From UBA7330 sp043554545 (lineage in GTDB: Bacteria > Bacteroidota > Bacteroidia > Cytophagales > Cyclobacteriaceae), in assembly GCA_043554545.1 (NCBI GenBank), contig CP121337.1, positions 2,046,001 through 2,110,000 of the forward strand: a stretch of 64,000 bases of DNA, in the 5' to 3' direction. Under the pieces are notes generated by a model. That model ran no database searches and was not told the origin of the DNA. It saw only the letters and a program-made list of their open reading frames with translations. This document shows positions 27,067 to 36,206 of this stretch, one piece after another (within the stretch, counting starts at the first letter, position 1; each line of letters starts with the position of its first letter). Position numbers and translations under genes: made by a program.

Positions 27067-28029
27067 TTAAATGGCATATCTATCCATCATCGTGTTAATG
27101 GCACTCATTCGATCTTCTGTAGATATATCTAAATTATGGGCACCATATTCATCATACCTGCTGGCCCCTTTGTTTTGATAAAAAAGACCAATCGGTGTTG
27201 TTTTCTTTACTAATTCCGCAACCTCCCTGGCTTTTACCAGGTCTGACGGGTCGTGTTCGACCACATGCCTAAATTGATTTAAAGCTTTGGCATCTAATGA
27301 AATACCATCTTCATGATTTAAAATAGTAATAGCATCCGGATCGGCTACTGTTGGCTCATAATTATCACGCATGAAAACTGGACATCTCTGCACAATTCTC
27401 ACAAAGGCAAGTCCGGGATGATGAAAAGCCTTTTTAATTGTAGCTTGAAGGTGTGGTAATTTCCAATCAACTGTTTGTGCCACAAAAGAAGCATTTGGTA
27501 ATCCAAGGGTTGCCTGAATAGGATTTATGGGTGGTAATACAGAGCCTCTTGGATGTGTGTTTGATATTGTTCCTAAAGGACTTGTAGGAGAAGTCTGTTT
27601 TTTTGTTAGACCGTAAATTGAATTATCAAACAGTAATACTACCATTTTCATGTTGTATCGAATGGCATGAACCCAGTGTCCTGCACCTATAGAACAACAA
27701 TCTCCGTCCCCGGTAACTACAAATACATTCAGATCTGGTCTCCTGAACTTTACTCCGGAGGCTACTGGAAATGCACGGCCATGCAATCCATGAAATCCAT
27801 AAGTTTTCATATAATGTGGAAATCGGCTACTACAACCAATTCCTGATACAAATACCGTTTTTTCAGGAGGAAGCTGTTCTTCTTTACAAAGTTTCTGAAC
27901 CGCATTCAGAATGGTATGTGCTCCACAACCTGAACACCACCTGGCTTTACTGCTGGAATAATCTTCCATTCCGTAAAGTGCAGGTTCTGGCATTTTTACA
28001 TCACAAAAATCTGGCTTAAATGCAATCAT
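27067..28029 (-). CDS. korB: 2-oxoacid:ferredoxin oxidoreductase beta subunit (KorB-like)
   Basis: A 320-residue thiamine-diphosphate-binding subunit. Visible motifs are RWCSGCGAHTILNAV (cluster-ligand Cys pair), GIGCSSRFPHYMKTYGFHGLHGR, VVTGDGDCCSIGAGHWVHA (TPP/Mg site) and NSIYGLTKKQTSPTSPLG. This is the two-subunit 2-oxoacid oxidoreductase pattern, without the internal ferredoxin domain of some families. With korA it would interconvert a 2-oxoacid plus CoA with an acyl-CoA, CO2 and reduced ferredoxin. 2-Oxoglutarate is the usual substrate of this layout, but branched-chain or pyruvate types are not excluded. korA ends 3 bases upstream. Confidence 0.9.
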   Translation of the reverse strand: MIAFKPDFCDVKMPEPALYGMEDYSSSKARWCSGCGAHTILNAVQKLCKEEQLPPEKTVFVSGIGCSSRFPHYMKTYGFHGLHGRAFPVASGVKFRRPDLNVFVVTGDGDCCSIGAGHWVHAIRYNMKMVVLLFDNSIYGLTKKQTSPTSPLGTISNTHPRGSVLPPINPIQATLGLPNASFVAQTVDWKLPHLQATIKKAFHHPGLAFVRIVQRCPVFMRDNYEPTVADPDAITILNHEDGISLDAKALNQFRHVVEHDPSDLVKAREVAELVKKTTPIGLFYQNKGASRYDEYGAHNLDISTEDRMSAINTMMDRYAI

Positions 28030-28032
28030 TTT

Positions 28033-29931
28033 CTAATCTGTTAGTGTCAAATCAAGTGCTGTCTCCAGCATTTTCAAAATACGATAAGGGCTAATAGGTT
28101 GCCCATAAACATTGCTGAAACAGTCAACATCTGTAAGTGTATGCGCTCGCAGGTACCAGGCAAGCTGGGCATATCTCCTATTTTCTGGTGTTATGTGAGG
28201 ATTTCCAATGGTATCACTGTAATTGATTTCTACAGTCATCACCTTTTTAAATCGACTAAAAATTTCTTTTAGGCCCGGTTCTAAAGGACTTAAGAAATGT
28301 AAGTGAATACTACTTACCCGGGCACCTTTCTCCTGCGCACGTTCCACTGCTTCCTCAATTGCACCTTTCGTAGAACCCCATCCCACCAGCAACATATCTC
28401 CTTCTTCCGCGCCATTAATTACAGGGACTTTAAGTGTTTCACTCAGCGTAGCCAATTTTCTGCTTCTACTTTCTACTGCTTTCTGATTGATCGCAGGGTC
28501 ATAGGCCACGTGACTTTCCTCATCATGTGCCAATCCGGTCAGGGTATACATCCCTCCTTTTTGACCTGGTATTGGACGCTGGCTTATCCCAGTTTGAGGA
28601 TCCCAGTCATAAGGTCTTAAACCTTCCTTCCATGCGCTTTGGTCAATTGGAGAGGCAAACCATTCTTCCTTAATATTAGGTCTTGGAAAAGGCTGAACTC
28701 CAGTTGCAAGGTTGGCATCTGTCATAACAAATACCGGTGTACGAAATGATTCAGCAAGTTTTCTAGCCAAAACAATGTAATGAAAACACTCTTCGATAGT
28801 AGCAGGTGCAATTACAATTTTAGGGGCGTCTCCTGCAGCACCATAAAGCACGGCCAATAGATCCCCTTGTTCCACCTTTGTGGGTAGTCCTGTAGAGGGT
28901 CCACCTCGTTGCACATCCACAATTACCAGGGGTATCTCTGCCATTATCGCCAAACCAATAAACTCAGTTTTCAAGGCAATACCAGGACCTGAAGTAATGG
29001 TTACCGCAGTTTTACCTGCGTAAGAAGATCCTACAGCAAAACCAATAGCCGCAATTTCATCCTCTGCCTGATGGATGATCCCTCCTGCAGATTCAATTGT
29101 TTCAGCCATGGCATGTGTCGCTGATGTAGCTGGTGTAATTGGATACATAGAGCATACTTCAATACCCGCTGCCATTACACCCAGACTAATGGCTTCATTA
29201 CCATTCATCACTACATAATCTTCTTCAGATAATTTACTAGGAATCGTAAAATGTTTTTCCAAATTATGCTCAGCCCATTGATACCCAGCATTTAACAGGT
29301 CTAGATTACTCTGTATAATTTCTTTATTTTTCTTACGGAAAACGTAGCTAACCTGGTTTGCAGCAATACTTAGATCCCTATCATAAATGTTACAAAGCAG
29401 ACCAAGCACCCACATGTTCTTTCCTTTTCTTGCGTCTTTAACAATCTTAAGGCATTCCTCTTCCATGGGTATTTCTTGAATCAGATAACCTAACTCATGA
29501 AATTTCTCTATCGCATCTGTATATTCCTGACGGATCTCCTTCTTGCTGTGACTGGCCCATTTATTTTCAATAAGCAATACAGTACCTGGCTTATAAGCAT
29601 TTTGATCTATTCTTCCAAACAGTACCTGCTCATTCAATGCCACTACCAGATCGGCATGGTCACCCATATTGGTGATCTTATTACTACCCATCCGTACTCT
29701 GATGCCAGAAGCTCCAGCTTTTGATCTGGCCGGAGGTTGTATTTCAGCTGGAATTATTTCGACTGTCCAGACACCATTACCCATCTTTGCAGAAATATTG
29801 CCAAGACTTTGCCCGCATTTTTGTGCTCCTTCACCAGAGTCACTTACAATTTCTACGATGGCTTCTTTAATCTTAGTCCGCTCACTTTGGGCGGCTTTTC
29901 CTAATGGTACAGTTTGAGAATTGTTGCTCAT
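28033..29931 (-). CDS. korA: 2-oxoacid:ferredoxin oxidoreductase fused gamma-alpha subunit (KorA-like)
   Basis: A 632-residue fusion. The N-terminal gamma domain (about 20-200; DSGEGAQKCGQSLGNISAKM, GDHADLVVALNEQVL) is followed by the alpha pyrimidine-binding domain (from about 245; NGNEAISLGVMAAG, MYPITPATSATHAMAE, ITSGPGIALKTEFIGLA, VDVQRGGPSTGLPTKVEQGD) and the transketolase C-like domain. This is the standard architecture of KorA/OorA-type enzymes of aerobic bacteria and thermophiles. The gap to rnfB upstream is 112 bases, the largest within the cluster, so an internal promoter is possible. I could not recognise one. Confidence 0.9.
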   Translation of the reverse strand: MSNNSQTVPLGKAAQSERTKIKEAIVEIVSDSGEGAQKCGQSLGNISAKMGNGVWTVEIIPAEIQPPARSKAGASGIRVRMGSNKITNMGDHADLVVALNEQVLFGRIDQNAYKPGTVLLIENKWASHSKKEIRQEYTDAIEKFHELGYLIQEIPMEEECLKIVKDARKGKNMWVLGLLCNIYDRDLSIAANQVSYVFRKKNKEIIQSNLDLLNAGYQWAEHNLEKHFTIPSKLSEEDYVVMNGNEAISLGVMAAGIEVCSMYPITPATSATHAMAETIESAGGIIHQAEDEIAAIGFAVGSSYAGKTAVTITSGPGIALKTEFIGLAIMAEIPLVIVDVQRGGPSTGLPTKVEQGDLLAVLYGAAGDAPKIVIAPATIEECFHYIVLARKLAESFRTPVFVMTDANLATGVQPFPRPNIKEEWFASPIDQSAWKEGLRPYDWDPQTGISQRPIPGQKGGMYTLTGLAHDEESHVAYDPAINQKAVESRSRKLATLSETLKVPVINGAEEGDMLLVGWGSTKGAIEEAVERAQEKGARVSSIHLHFLSPLEPGLKEIFSRFKKVMTVEINYSDTIGNPHITPENRRYAQLAWYLRAHTLTDVDCFSNVYGQPISPYRILKMLETALDLTLTD

Positions 29932-30043
29932 AATCAGGCCTTTAATGGGGACTAAATAAGCGATCTTATGGCAATGATTTAGTGATAAATATCAGGATAA
30001 ATAAAGAGTATTGTCAATTCAAAAACGCATAACCAGCGGGTGA

Positions 30044-30907
30044 CTATGAAGTCCCGACCTCTCTCGCCCCTTTTCTCACAATTTTTTTACTCTCCCTGCC
30101 TTTTATCGTTCCCAGTTTTTTATCCAACCAAACGATAGCACCCGTCGGACACCTTTGGATCGGGTCCATCAATTGTTTTTCTGAATAATTGATGACAGGA
30201 AGATGGTCCTTCATAACAATCAAATCTCCAGGAGCATCCATCGCACAACGACCACATGCGGTACAAGCTACCTCACAGTCTTCAAGTATTTCATCTCCCA
30301 TTTCCAAATTTTTGCAGGCCACCCACAACTGATGACTAACCGCTTCTAAAGAAAACAGGTCTTTAGGACAGATTTCTACGCAATCCCCACATGCGGTACA
30401 TTTATCGACATCAACTACTGGTAATGCATGTTCATCCATGTGAATGGCATCAAAATCACACACCTCCATACAGTCTCCTATGCCCAGACATCCCCAAAAA
30501 CAGCCCTTGCCACCACCCGAAACCAAAGAGGCAGCCCTACAGGTTTCAATTCCTTTATAATTAGCTTTATTACGGGCCACATTTATGCCTCCAGCACAAG
30601 CCAATCTAGCGACTTGCTTCTCTTCACCTCCTGCTGATACTCCCAGATAACTAGCAATAGATTCCCTTCCTTCTTCAGAGCTGACCGTACATTTACCTGG
30701 TAATATCTCTCCTGCCACCAAAGCCTCAGCAAATGGCCTACACCCAGGGAAACCACATGCTCCACAGTTAGCATGTGGCAATAGATCTTCGACCACATCT
30801 ATTCTTGGGTCTTCGTAAACATACAGTTTACGGTTAGCTACGACTAACATAATTGCCAATAACAAGGTCAATCCCCCAAGTGCCAAAACCGCAATGACTA
30901 CAGACAT
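30044..30907 (-). CDS. rnfB: Rnf electron-transport complex subunit B
   Basis: A 287-residue iron-sulfur protein. One N-terminal membrane helix (about 3-23) is followed by the RnfB-specific 4Fe-4S motif (Cys48, 51 and 56 in HANCGACGFPGCRPF, plus Cys73). Further ferredoxin-type clusters follow (CFWGCLGIGDCMEVCDFDAI, CTACGDCVEICPKDLF, CEVACTACGRCAMDAPGDLI). It takes electrons from ferredoxin and passes them to the membrane part of Rnf. The place after rnfA is usual, but here two extra genes are inserted between rnfA and rnfB. Confidence 0.93.
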   Translation of the reverse strand: MSVVIAVLALGGLTLLLAIMLVVANRKLYVYEDPRIDVVEDLLPHANCGACGFPGCRPFAEALVAGEILPGKCTVSSEEGRESIASYLGVSAGGEEKQVARLACAGGINVARNKANYKGIETCRAASLVSGGGKGCFWGCLGIGDCMEVCDFDAIHMDEHALPVVDVDKCTACGDCVEICPKDLFSLEAVSHQLWVACKNLEMGDEILEDCEVACTACGRCAMDAPGDLIVMKDHLPVINYSEKQLMDPIQRCPTGAIVWLDKKLGTIKGRESKKIVRKGAREVGTS

Positions 30908-30918
30908 CTATTCTAAGA

Positions 30919-31776
30919 TTAATAAATTAATTCTACCCATTTTTTCCCTGCCTTCAGCTCGGCCTTTCTCACTTGCCACTTCTCTTCTGATCCCATGACA
31001 TTTGAGAAGGCTTTGTCGAGACCTTCCAATACTTTTTTATGCCCTGCCACATAGATATAAGTATTTAGTAACGAAAGCATCTCCAATATTTCTTCTGAGC
31101 GATCTTCTATTGCCTGGTCAAGTACAACCGGATCATTCCAAAGCGGACGCGGGCTTAATGCATGTATGGCTGTGAATGTATCTTCACTATAATAATTGGT
31201 TAAGTCATCATCCTTCTCATTCTGATACAGAAGTTCTAAGCCGGTTTGTGCGCCATAGAAAAGAAGGATCCTTCCGGTCCAGTCTTTTACATCATGATAT
31301 ATATGTTTGATAAACGCTCTAAAAGGAGCAATACCTGTACCCATACCAATCAATATAAGATTTGCCTGCTTATCTTCAGGTACTGAAAAAGCAAGCGGAT
31401 AAGGTCCTGTAATGATTATCTCATCACCTACCTGACGGTCACATAGGTAATTAGAAGCTATGCCTTCCTCTCGCTCTCCACTAAACTCATCAACATAATC
31501 ACATCTTTTAACCAGCATGGTAATATTTGTTTTGCCTTTACCATTAGAGGGCAAATCAGCCACACTGTACAATCGATGATGTAACGAATTGCCAAAATCG
31601 TCATTGGTTTTTACTAAAACACCAAAGCTTTGGTCAATTTCACATTTAAACCCTGGTTTCTTTACTTCTAATAAGATTTCCCGAACCTCTTCTGCGTCAT
31701 CAGGACTCAGCCTGCGAGTTTTCTTTACAACAGCAAAATGTTGCTTCTTGATATCATAATCTGTAAGATGTGCCAT
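30919..31776 (-). CDS. Plant-type ferredoxin-NAD(P) reductase-like flavoprotein in the rnf operon
   Basis: A 285-residue protein with the full ferredoxin-NADP reductase layout: FAD isoalloxazine motif RLYS (68-71), FAD phosphate motif GIASNYLCD, nucleotide-binding GMGTGIAPFRAF (about 144-155) and a C-terminal aromatic residue (KKWVELIY) stacking on the flavin. It resembles reductase components such as the BoxA/FNR type but lacks its own Fe-S domain. It would exchange electrons between ferredoxin and NAD(P)H. Lying 11 bases from both neighbours, within the rnf genes, it gives the operon a second, soluble route from ferredoxin to pyridine nucleotide. Confidence 0.87.
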   Translation of the reverse strand: MAHLTDYDIKKQHFAVVKKTRRLSPDDAEEVREILLEVKKPGFKCEIDQSFGVLVKTNDDFGNSLHHRLYSVADLPSNGKGKTNITMLVKRCDYVDEFSGEREEGIASNYLCDRQVGDEIIITGPYPLAFSVPEDKQANLILIGMGTGIAPFRAFIKHIYHDVKDWTGRILLFYGAQTGLELLYQNEKDDDLTNYYSEDTFTAIHALSPRPLWNDPVVLDQAIEDRSEEILEMLSLLNTYIYVAGHKKVLEGLDKAFSNVMGSEEKWQVRKAELKAGKKWVELIY

Positions 31777-31787
31777 GGCTATAATGT

Positions 31788-31982
31788 TTATTTCTTTAAT
31801 TCTGACAATTTATTTACGCATTGAGTTTTGCATCCACAACTTCCACAATCCGACCTCCCTGCTAATACGTCACCATCTACCTGTTGGTCAGTAAATGTAT
31901 TTCTCCACAGGTTTTGTATGATCACCCAGACAACCATCAATCCTGTTATTCCTAGTATCCCTATGATGTATTTCTCAATCAT
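31788..31982 (-). CDS. Cysteine-rich single-pass mini-protein in the rnf operon
   Basis: A 64-residue protein: one N-terminal membrane helix (about 5-24) and a short tail with exactly four cysteines in DCGSCGCKTQC (Cys46, 49, 51, 55). The layout recalls two small families, NqrM, which is needed to mature the iron centre held between NqrD and NqrE, and the FeoB-associated Cys-rich membrane proteins. RnfA and RnfE are the relatives of NqrE and NqrD and hold the matching Cys pairs. Its place 8 bases after rnfA makes it a strong candidate for an iron or cluster delivery factor for the RnfA/E centre. That role is inference; no close family match can be confirmed by eye. Confidence 0.75.
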   Translation of the reverse strand: MIEKYIIGILGITGLMVVWVIIQNLWRNTFTDQQVDGDVLAGRSDCGSCGCKTQCVNKLSELKK

Positions 31983-31990
31983 TTATTTTT

Positions 31991-32572
31991 TTATTTACCT
32001 CCCAAGCCAGAAAATCCCATAAATACCAGTGATAAGATACCTGCCACCATCAAAGTCAAAACTGTTCCCTTGATAACCTTAGGTACTACGGCAAATTCAA
32101 GTTGTTCTCTTAACCCAGATATAAGTATTAATGCAATGGTAAAACCAGTACCCGCACCCAATGCATAGACAATGCTTTGAACAAAGTCGTATCCTTTATT
32201 CGTTTGAAATAGTGCCAAACCAAGTATCGCACAATTTGTAGTAATCAGAGGAAGAAAAATGCCCAATGCTCTAAAGAGCGAGGGACTCATCTTTTTCACA
32301 AACATCTCTACCAATTGCACGGTAGAAGCAATCACCACGATGTAGCTGATCAATTGAAGAAAAGGAGCATTAATCGCCATCAGAAAGGCGTGAATACCAT
32401 AAGCACACATAGAGCTAATCAACATTACAAAAGTAACTGCGCCTCCCATTTTACTGGCAGTATCAATTTTGCCTGAAACTCCAAGGAATGGACATATTCC
32501 AAGGAAGTATGCCAATACAAAATTATTTACCAGACTGGCATTGATGAATATCTGGGAAAGTGATTCCTCATT
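31991..32572 (-). CDS. rnfA: Rnf electron-transport complex subunit A
   Basis: A 193-residue membrane protein with six predicted helices. The ATG at 32572 (MNEESLSQIFINASLVNNFV) gives the standard RnfA length; a longer frame that starts inside rnfE is a read-back artefact. The cluster cysteines are in LGICPFLGVSG and TTNCAILGLALF, which pair with those of RnfE to hold a [2Fe-2S] centre across the membrane. The start overlaps the rnfE stop by one base. Confidence 0.93.
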   Translation of the reverse strand, partial: NEESLSQIFINASLVNNFVLAYFLGICPFLGVSGKIDTASKMGGAVTFVMLISSMCAYGIHAFLMAINAPFLQLISYIVVIASTVQLVEMFVKKMSPSLFRALGIFLPLITTNCAILGLALFQTNKGYDFVQSIVYALGAGTGFTIALILISGLREQLEFAVVPKVIKGTVLTLMVAGILSLVFMGFSGLGGK

Positions 32573-33192
32573 CATGATTCCTTTTGTTTGATCAAGTTGA
32601 AAATAAGTAACCAGGCTGCCAGGGTAAAAAACCCGCCTGCCGGCAAAATCATAACTACCCACTCCTGAAACGCTACCGGGAATAAGGCCATCCCAAATAA
32701 GGATCCGTTTCCAAGTAATTCTCTTACGGCTCCTAAACTGAATAAAGCAATTGTAAATCCAAATCCCATACCCAATGCGTCCATCATGGATTTGCCCACG
32801 GTATTCTTTGAGGCAAAAGCTTCGGCCCTACTCAAAATCAAGCAGTTCACAACAATAAGAGAAATAAAGGCACCCAAACTCTTGTGCAGATCTACGCTTA
32901 TCGCCTGTATTCCATAATCTACTATGGTAACAAATGTTGCGATAATCAGTATGTAGGAAGCTATACGAACTTCCTTTGGAATAAAGTTTCGTAAAAGACT
33001 GACCAAAGTATTAGACATGAGCAATACAAAGGCTGTAGCCAGACCCATTGCAAGGGCGTTTTCAGCGGTGTTTGACACTGCTAAAACCGGGCACATGCCC
33101 AATACCTGAACAAAAACAGGGTTGTCTTTCCACAGGCCTTTAAGGAACTCATCAGTTGGTGATGGGGCGCTATTTTCTGTTAAGCTGCTCAT
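32572..33192 (-). CDS. rnfE: Rnf electron-transport complex subunit E
   Basis: A 206-residue six-helix membrane protein homologous to RnfA and NqrD. The cysteines in LGMCPVLAVSNTAENAL and VVNCLILSRAEAFA mark the shared iron-sulfur centre with RnfA. FGFTIALFSLGAVRELLGNG is a family hallmark. It overlaps rnfG by 4 bases upstream and rnfA by 1 base downstream, so the block is translated as a coupled unit. Confidence 0.93.
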   Translation of the reverse strand: MSSLTENSAPSPTDEFLKGLWKDNPVFVQVLGMCPVLAVSNTAENALAMGLATAFVLLMSNTLVSLLRNFIPKEVRIASYILIIATFVTIVDYGIQAISVDLHKSLGAFISLIVVNCLILSRAEAFASKNTVGKSMMDALGMGFGFTIALFSLGAVRELLGNGSLFGMALFPVAFQEWVVMILPAGGFFTLAAWLLIFNLIKQKES

Positions 33193-33860
33193 TTTGCATT
33201 TTTATTAAAAACTTCCTGTTGACTGTAGAGTATTGGAACCCAATCTGATGTACTACTTCCGATGATCTCACCGATGGCACGTGATGAAATGGTTGCTCCG
33301 GTAATCCCATCTACTTCCCATGAGTTAACTTTAGCACCACTTTTAACTGTCTTTACCTTGTTTTTGATCGCACTGAGGTCTTCAGTTAATGAGACATCCA
33401 TTGAAGAAAAATTGTCTAAAAAATGCTGATCTTTTTCAATTTTATCTCCCAAACCTGGCGTCTCTTTACTTTCTAATACATAAAAGCCTACAACCTCCTG
33501 ACTTTCAGGATTGTATCCATAGAGTACCCGAATGATGTCGGCATAACCCTGCCCACTGGCTTCAATGGCAACACCCTTAAAATTCCCCTCCTCATCATAG
33601 CCCGCATAGATTGTATTCTCGCCCTTCCCTGTTGATTGGATAAAACGATCCCCTTCAAAGGTAAAAGCCTGCGTTTCTGTAATACCGGGAAGCACTTTGA
33701 ATATCGCCTGTTGTAGCGCTTCTTCTTTTAGTTTCTCAATTCGAGGTAAAGTTCCTTCGTAGGTTAGTACAATTAATAATCCACACAAGGCTCCAATGCC
33801 GACCATTGCTACAAGCATTTTCACACTGTTTGGTTTCGATATCGTTTCCTGGTTACTCAT
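33189..33860 (-). CDS. rnfG: Rnf electron-transport complex subunit G
   Basis: A 223-residue protein with one N-terminal helix (about 14-34) and a periplasmic FMN-binding domain. The covalent flavin site is DGITGATISSRA, where the second Thr takes FMN through a phosphoester bond. ESKETPGLGDKIE is also typical of RnfG/NqrC. Flavin attachment needs an ApbE transferase, which is not in this window. Overlaps with rnfD and rnfE are 4 bases each. Confidence 0.93.
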   Translation of the reverse strand: MSNQETISKPNSVKMLVAMVGIGALCGLLIVLTYEGTLPRIEKLKEEALQQAIFKVLPGITETQAFTFEGDRFIQSTGKGENTIYAGYDEEGNFKGVAIEASGQGYADIIRVLYGYNPESQEVVGFYVLESKETPGLGDKIEKDQHFLDNFSSMDVSLTEDLSAIKNKVKTVKSGAKVNSWEVDGITGATISSRAIGEIIGSSTSDWVPILYSQQEVFNKNAK

Positions 33861-34870
33861 GAGGTTTTTAATGAAGTTCCGTAAACCCTGTTTTTTATCA
33901 ATCGGTCAATGTGTGGTGAAATGGCATTTGCAAGCAAAATAGCATACATCACCCCTTCTGGAAGGCCACCCCAAATACGAATCACAACAACAAACAGCCC
34001 GATAATTACACCATAAACAATCACACCCATTGGTGTAATTGGTGAAGCAACCATATCCGTAGCCATGAACACTGCCCCAAGCATCAAGCCTCCTGAAAAA
34101 ACCATAAATAGTGGTGAAGGATATTGACTTGGGTCCACGAGGTAAAGAGTGCCACTAAAGAAGAATACCGTAGCAAGTATGGTAACAGGAATCCTCCAGT
34201 TCATGAAATTCCTTGCCACCAAATAGATACCACCCAGCAGAATCAACACGGCAGAGGTCTCACCAGCAGATCCACTAACCATACCCAATGCAAGATCTGT
34301 GGTATCGGTTGTTATTCCATCGAACTTCCATGCAGATAAAGGTGTAGCTCCGGAAGTACCATCAACAATTGGTTCCATAAATGGAAGTGTCAATATTGAA
34401 GAATTTATTGTGGCAAACCTGTTAGCTAAAAACCCTGTATACCAGGTGGTAATAGCTACTGGAAAAGCTGCCTGTAGTACCGCCCTACCTACCAGTGCAG
34501 GGTTAAAAACATTGTAGCCAAGGCCTCCAAAAAGAAACTTACCAACCCCAATGGCAATAACACCGCCCAGGAAAGTCATCCATAATGGAAAAATAGGAGG
34601 AAGTGAAAGGCCCAATAAAAAACCCGTAATAATCGCAGACCAATCAGAAACAGTGCTTTGTATTTTTGATATTTTACATAAGAAATGCTCTGTTAACAGG
34701 CAGGAAGTGATTGCGGTAGCAATGACCAATGCCCCATTCCAACCAAAAGAATAAACTGAAAACAGACCAGCGGGCAGCATCGCCCATACCACATTCCGCA
34801 TGATAATCTCCACGCTAACATCTTTTGTCAAATGAGGTGAAGTGCTAATATTTAAGGTTTGCTTCAACAT
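33857..34870 (-). CDS. rnfD: Rnf electron-transport complex subunit D
   Basis: A 337-residue multi-helix membrane protein of the NqrB/RnfD family. The covalent FMN site is VDGTSGATPLSAWK, and GGLGYNVFNPALVGRA and FMATDMVASPITPMG are family signatures. RnfD forms the ion path of the complex with RnfA, E and G. Whether Na+ or H+ is moved cannot be read from these residues by eye. The start overlaps the rnfC stop by one base. Confidence 0.93.
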   Translation of the reverse strand: MLKQTLNISTSPHLTKDVSVEIIMRNVVWAMLPAGLFSVYSFGWNGALVIATAITSCLLTEHFLCKISKIQSTVSDWSAIITGFLLGLSLPPIFPLWMTFLGGVIAIGVGKFLFGGLGYNVFNPALVGRAVLQAAFPVAITTWYTGFLANRFATINSSILTLPFMEPIVDGTSGATPLSAWKFDGITTDTTDLALGMVSGSAGETSAVLILLGGIYLVARNFMNWRIPVTILATVFFFSGTLYLVDPSQYPSPLFMVFSGGLMLGAVFMATDMVASPITPMGVIVYGVIIGLFVVVIRIWGGLPEGVMYAILLANAISPHIDRLIKNRVYGTSLKTS

Positions 34871-36201
34871 CAGGCTACTTTTCGTTTACGAATGATAGAT
34901 TTTGAAAGTCTGAAATACTGAACCAATGGAATATGTGAAGGACAGACATATGAACATGAACCACATTCAAAACAGTCCATCAAATGGTAGTCATCAGCCA
35001 TCTTCTCATAGGACTCGAATTTTGCGAGTATCCCAAGTTTTGATGGGTTTAGAGAAATTGGACAAGCGTCCACACAGGCGCCACATTTGATACAAGGATA
35101 TATCTGTTTATGTCTTTTGACATTTTTCTCAGTAAAAACGACAATCCCGGAAGTACCCTTAACTACGGATATATCCAGGTTGGAAACAGCAACACCCATC
35201 ATAGGCCCTCCCATGTATACTTCACTAACTGGATCTTCACCAATTACTTGTTCAAGCACATATCTAAGTGGGGTTCCTATAGGCATTAGATAATTTCCTT
35301 TTTTTGCTACTCCCGGACCCGTAATCGTTATTACTCTTTCCTGAATACCCCTACCATGTGGAAGTAATCGACCAATTTCTGCTGTTGTGGCTACATTGAC
35401 CACCACCGCATGTACATCAATTGGAAGTCCACCTGAGGGAACTTCTTTGCCAAGTAAAGATGTGATCAACATTTTCTCAGCTCCTTGTGGATACTTAACC
35501 GGTACCACCTGTACGGATATAGGATCTTCAGGTTTGAGGAATCCGCTTAAGAAATCTGCCGCATCCTGTTTGTTTGACTCAATACCAATAATGGTTTTTT
35601 TAGCTCCTGTGGCTTTCATCAAATACTTGATCCCCATAAAAATATCCTCTGGTTGCTCCAGCATTACCCGATGATCAGTTGTTAAATATGGTTCACATTC
35701 AATTCCGTTAATTATCAATACCTCACAATGCTTTCCTTCTGGTATTTTCAACTTGACGTGAGTAGGAAAAGCAGCTCCACCTAGCCCAACGATTCCAGCA
35801 TTTTGAATACCATTTAGAATTTCTTCAGGTGTTGCTGTATCCAGATTTATTGGGTTACCCTCCAGTAATTCCTGCGTAGCTGCTGGATATGGTTCCAAAT
35901 AGATCCCTGTGACCATTTTACCAGAGATTGTCGGCACATTGCTGATTTTTCTAACCTTACCCGTTACAGGTGCATGAAGAGGAACAGACATATACCCATC
36001 GGCTTTTGCCAGTAATTGCCCCCTGACAACTTCCTCTCCTTCCCTAACTATCACAATTGCTGGTGCACCAATGTGTTGTGAAACCGGCAGAATAATTAGT
36101 GGAGAAAAAGAAAATTGTCTAATGGAAAACCCATTGGTTTCTGACTTATTCTCCGGAGGGTGAACCCCGTGTTTGAATGTGTTTTGCTTAAAGTTTAGCA
36201 C
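34870..36201 (-). CDS. rnfC: Rnf electron-transport complex subunit C
   Basis: A 443-residue peripheral subunit starting at GTG. It has an N-terminal barrel-sandwich domain (GYMSVPLHAPVTGKVRKI), the NADH/FMN-binding fold (GIVGLGGAAFPTHVKL, LIINGIECEPYLTTDHRVM) and two 4Fe-4S motifs (CIKCGACVDACPISLNP and CFECGSCSYVCPSHIPL). RnfC is the NAD(H)-reacting end of the complex. Only 5 bases separate it from the giant oxidoreductase gene upstream, so ferredoxin production and use are physically linked in one transcript. Confidence 0.94.
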   Translation of the reverse strand: MLNFKQNTFKHGVHPPENKSETNGFSIRQFSFSPLIILPVSQHIGAPAIVIVREGEEVVRGQLLAKADGYMSVPLHAPVTGKVRKISNVPTISGKMVTGIYLEPYPAATQELLEGNPINLDTATPEEILNGIQNAGIVGLGGAAFPTHVKLKIPEGKHCEVLIINGIECEPYLTTDHRVMLEQPEDIFMGIKYLMKATGAKKTIIGIESNKQDAADFLSGFLKPEDPISVQVVPVKYPQGAEKMLITSLLGKEVPSGGLPIDVHAVVVNVATTAEIGRLLPHGRGIQERVITITGPGVAKKGNYLMPIGTPLRYVLEQVIGEDPVSEVYMGGPMMGVAVSNLDISVVKGTSGIVVFTEKNVKRHKQIYPCIKCGACVDACPISLNPSKLGILAKFESYEKMADDYHLMDCFECGSCSYVCPSHIPLVQYFRLSKSIIRKRKVA

Positions 36202-36206
36202 TGCCT

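Noticed and set aside
32573..32662. A 30-codon N-terminal extension of rnfA
   Set aside because: It lies inside rnfE in another frame; the shorter start gives the exact family length and a one-base coupling overlap.
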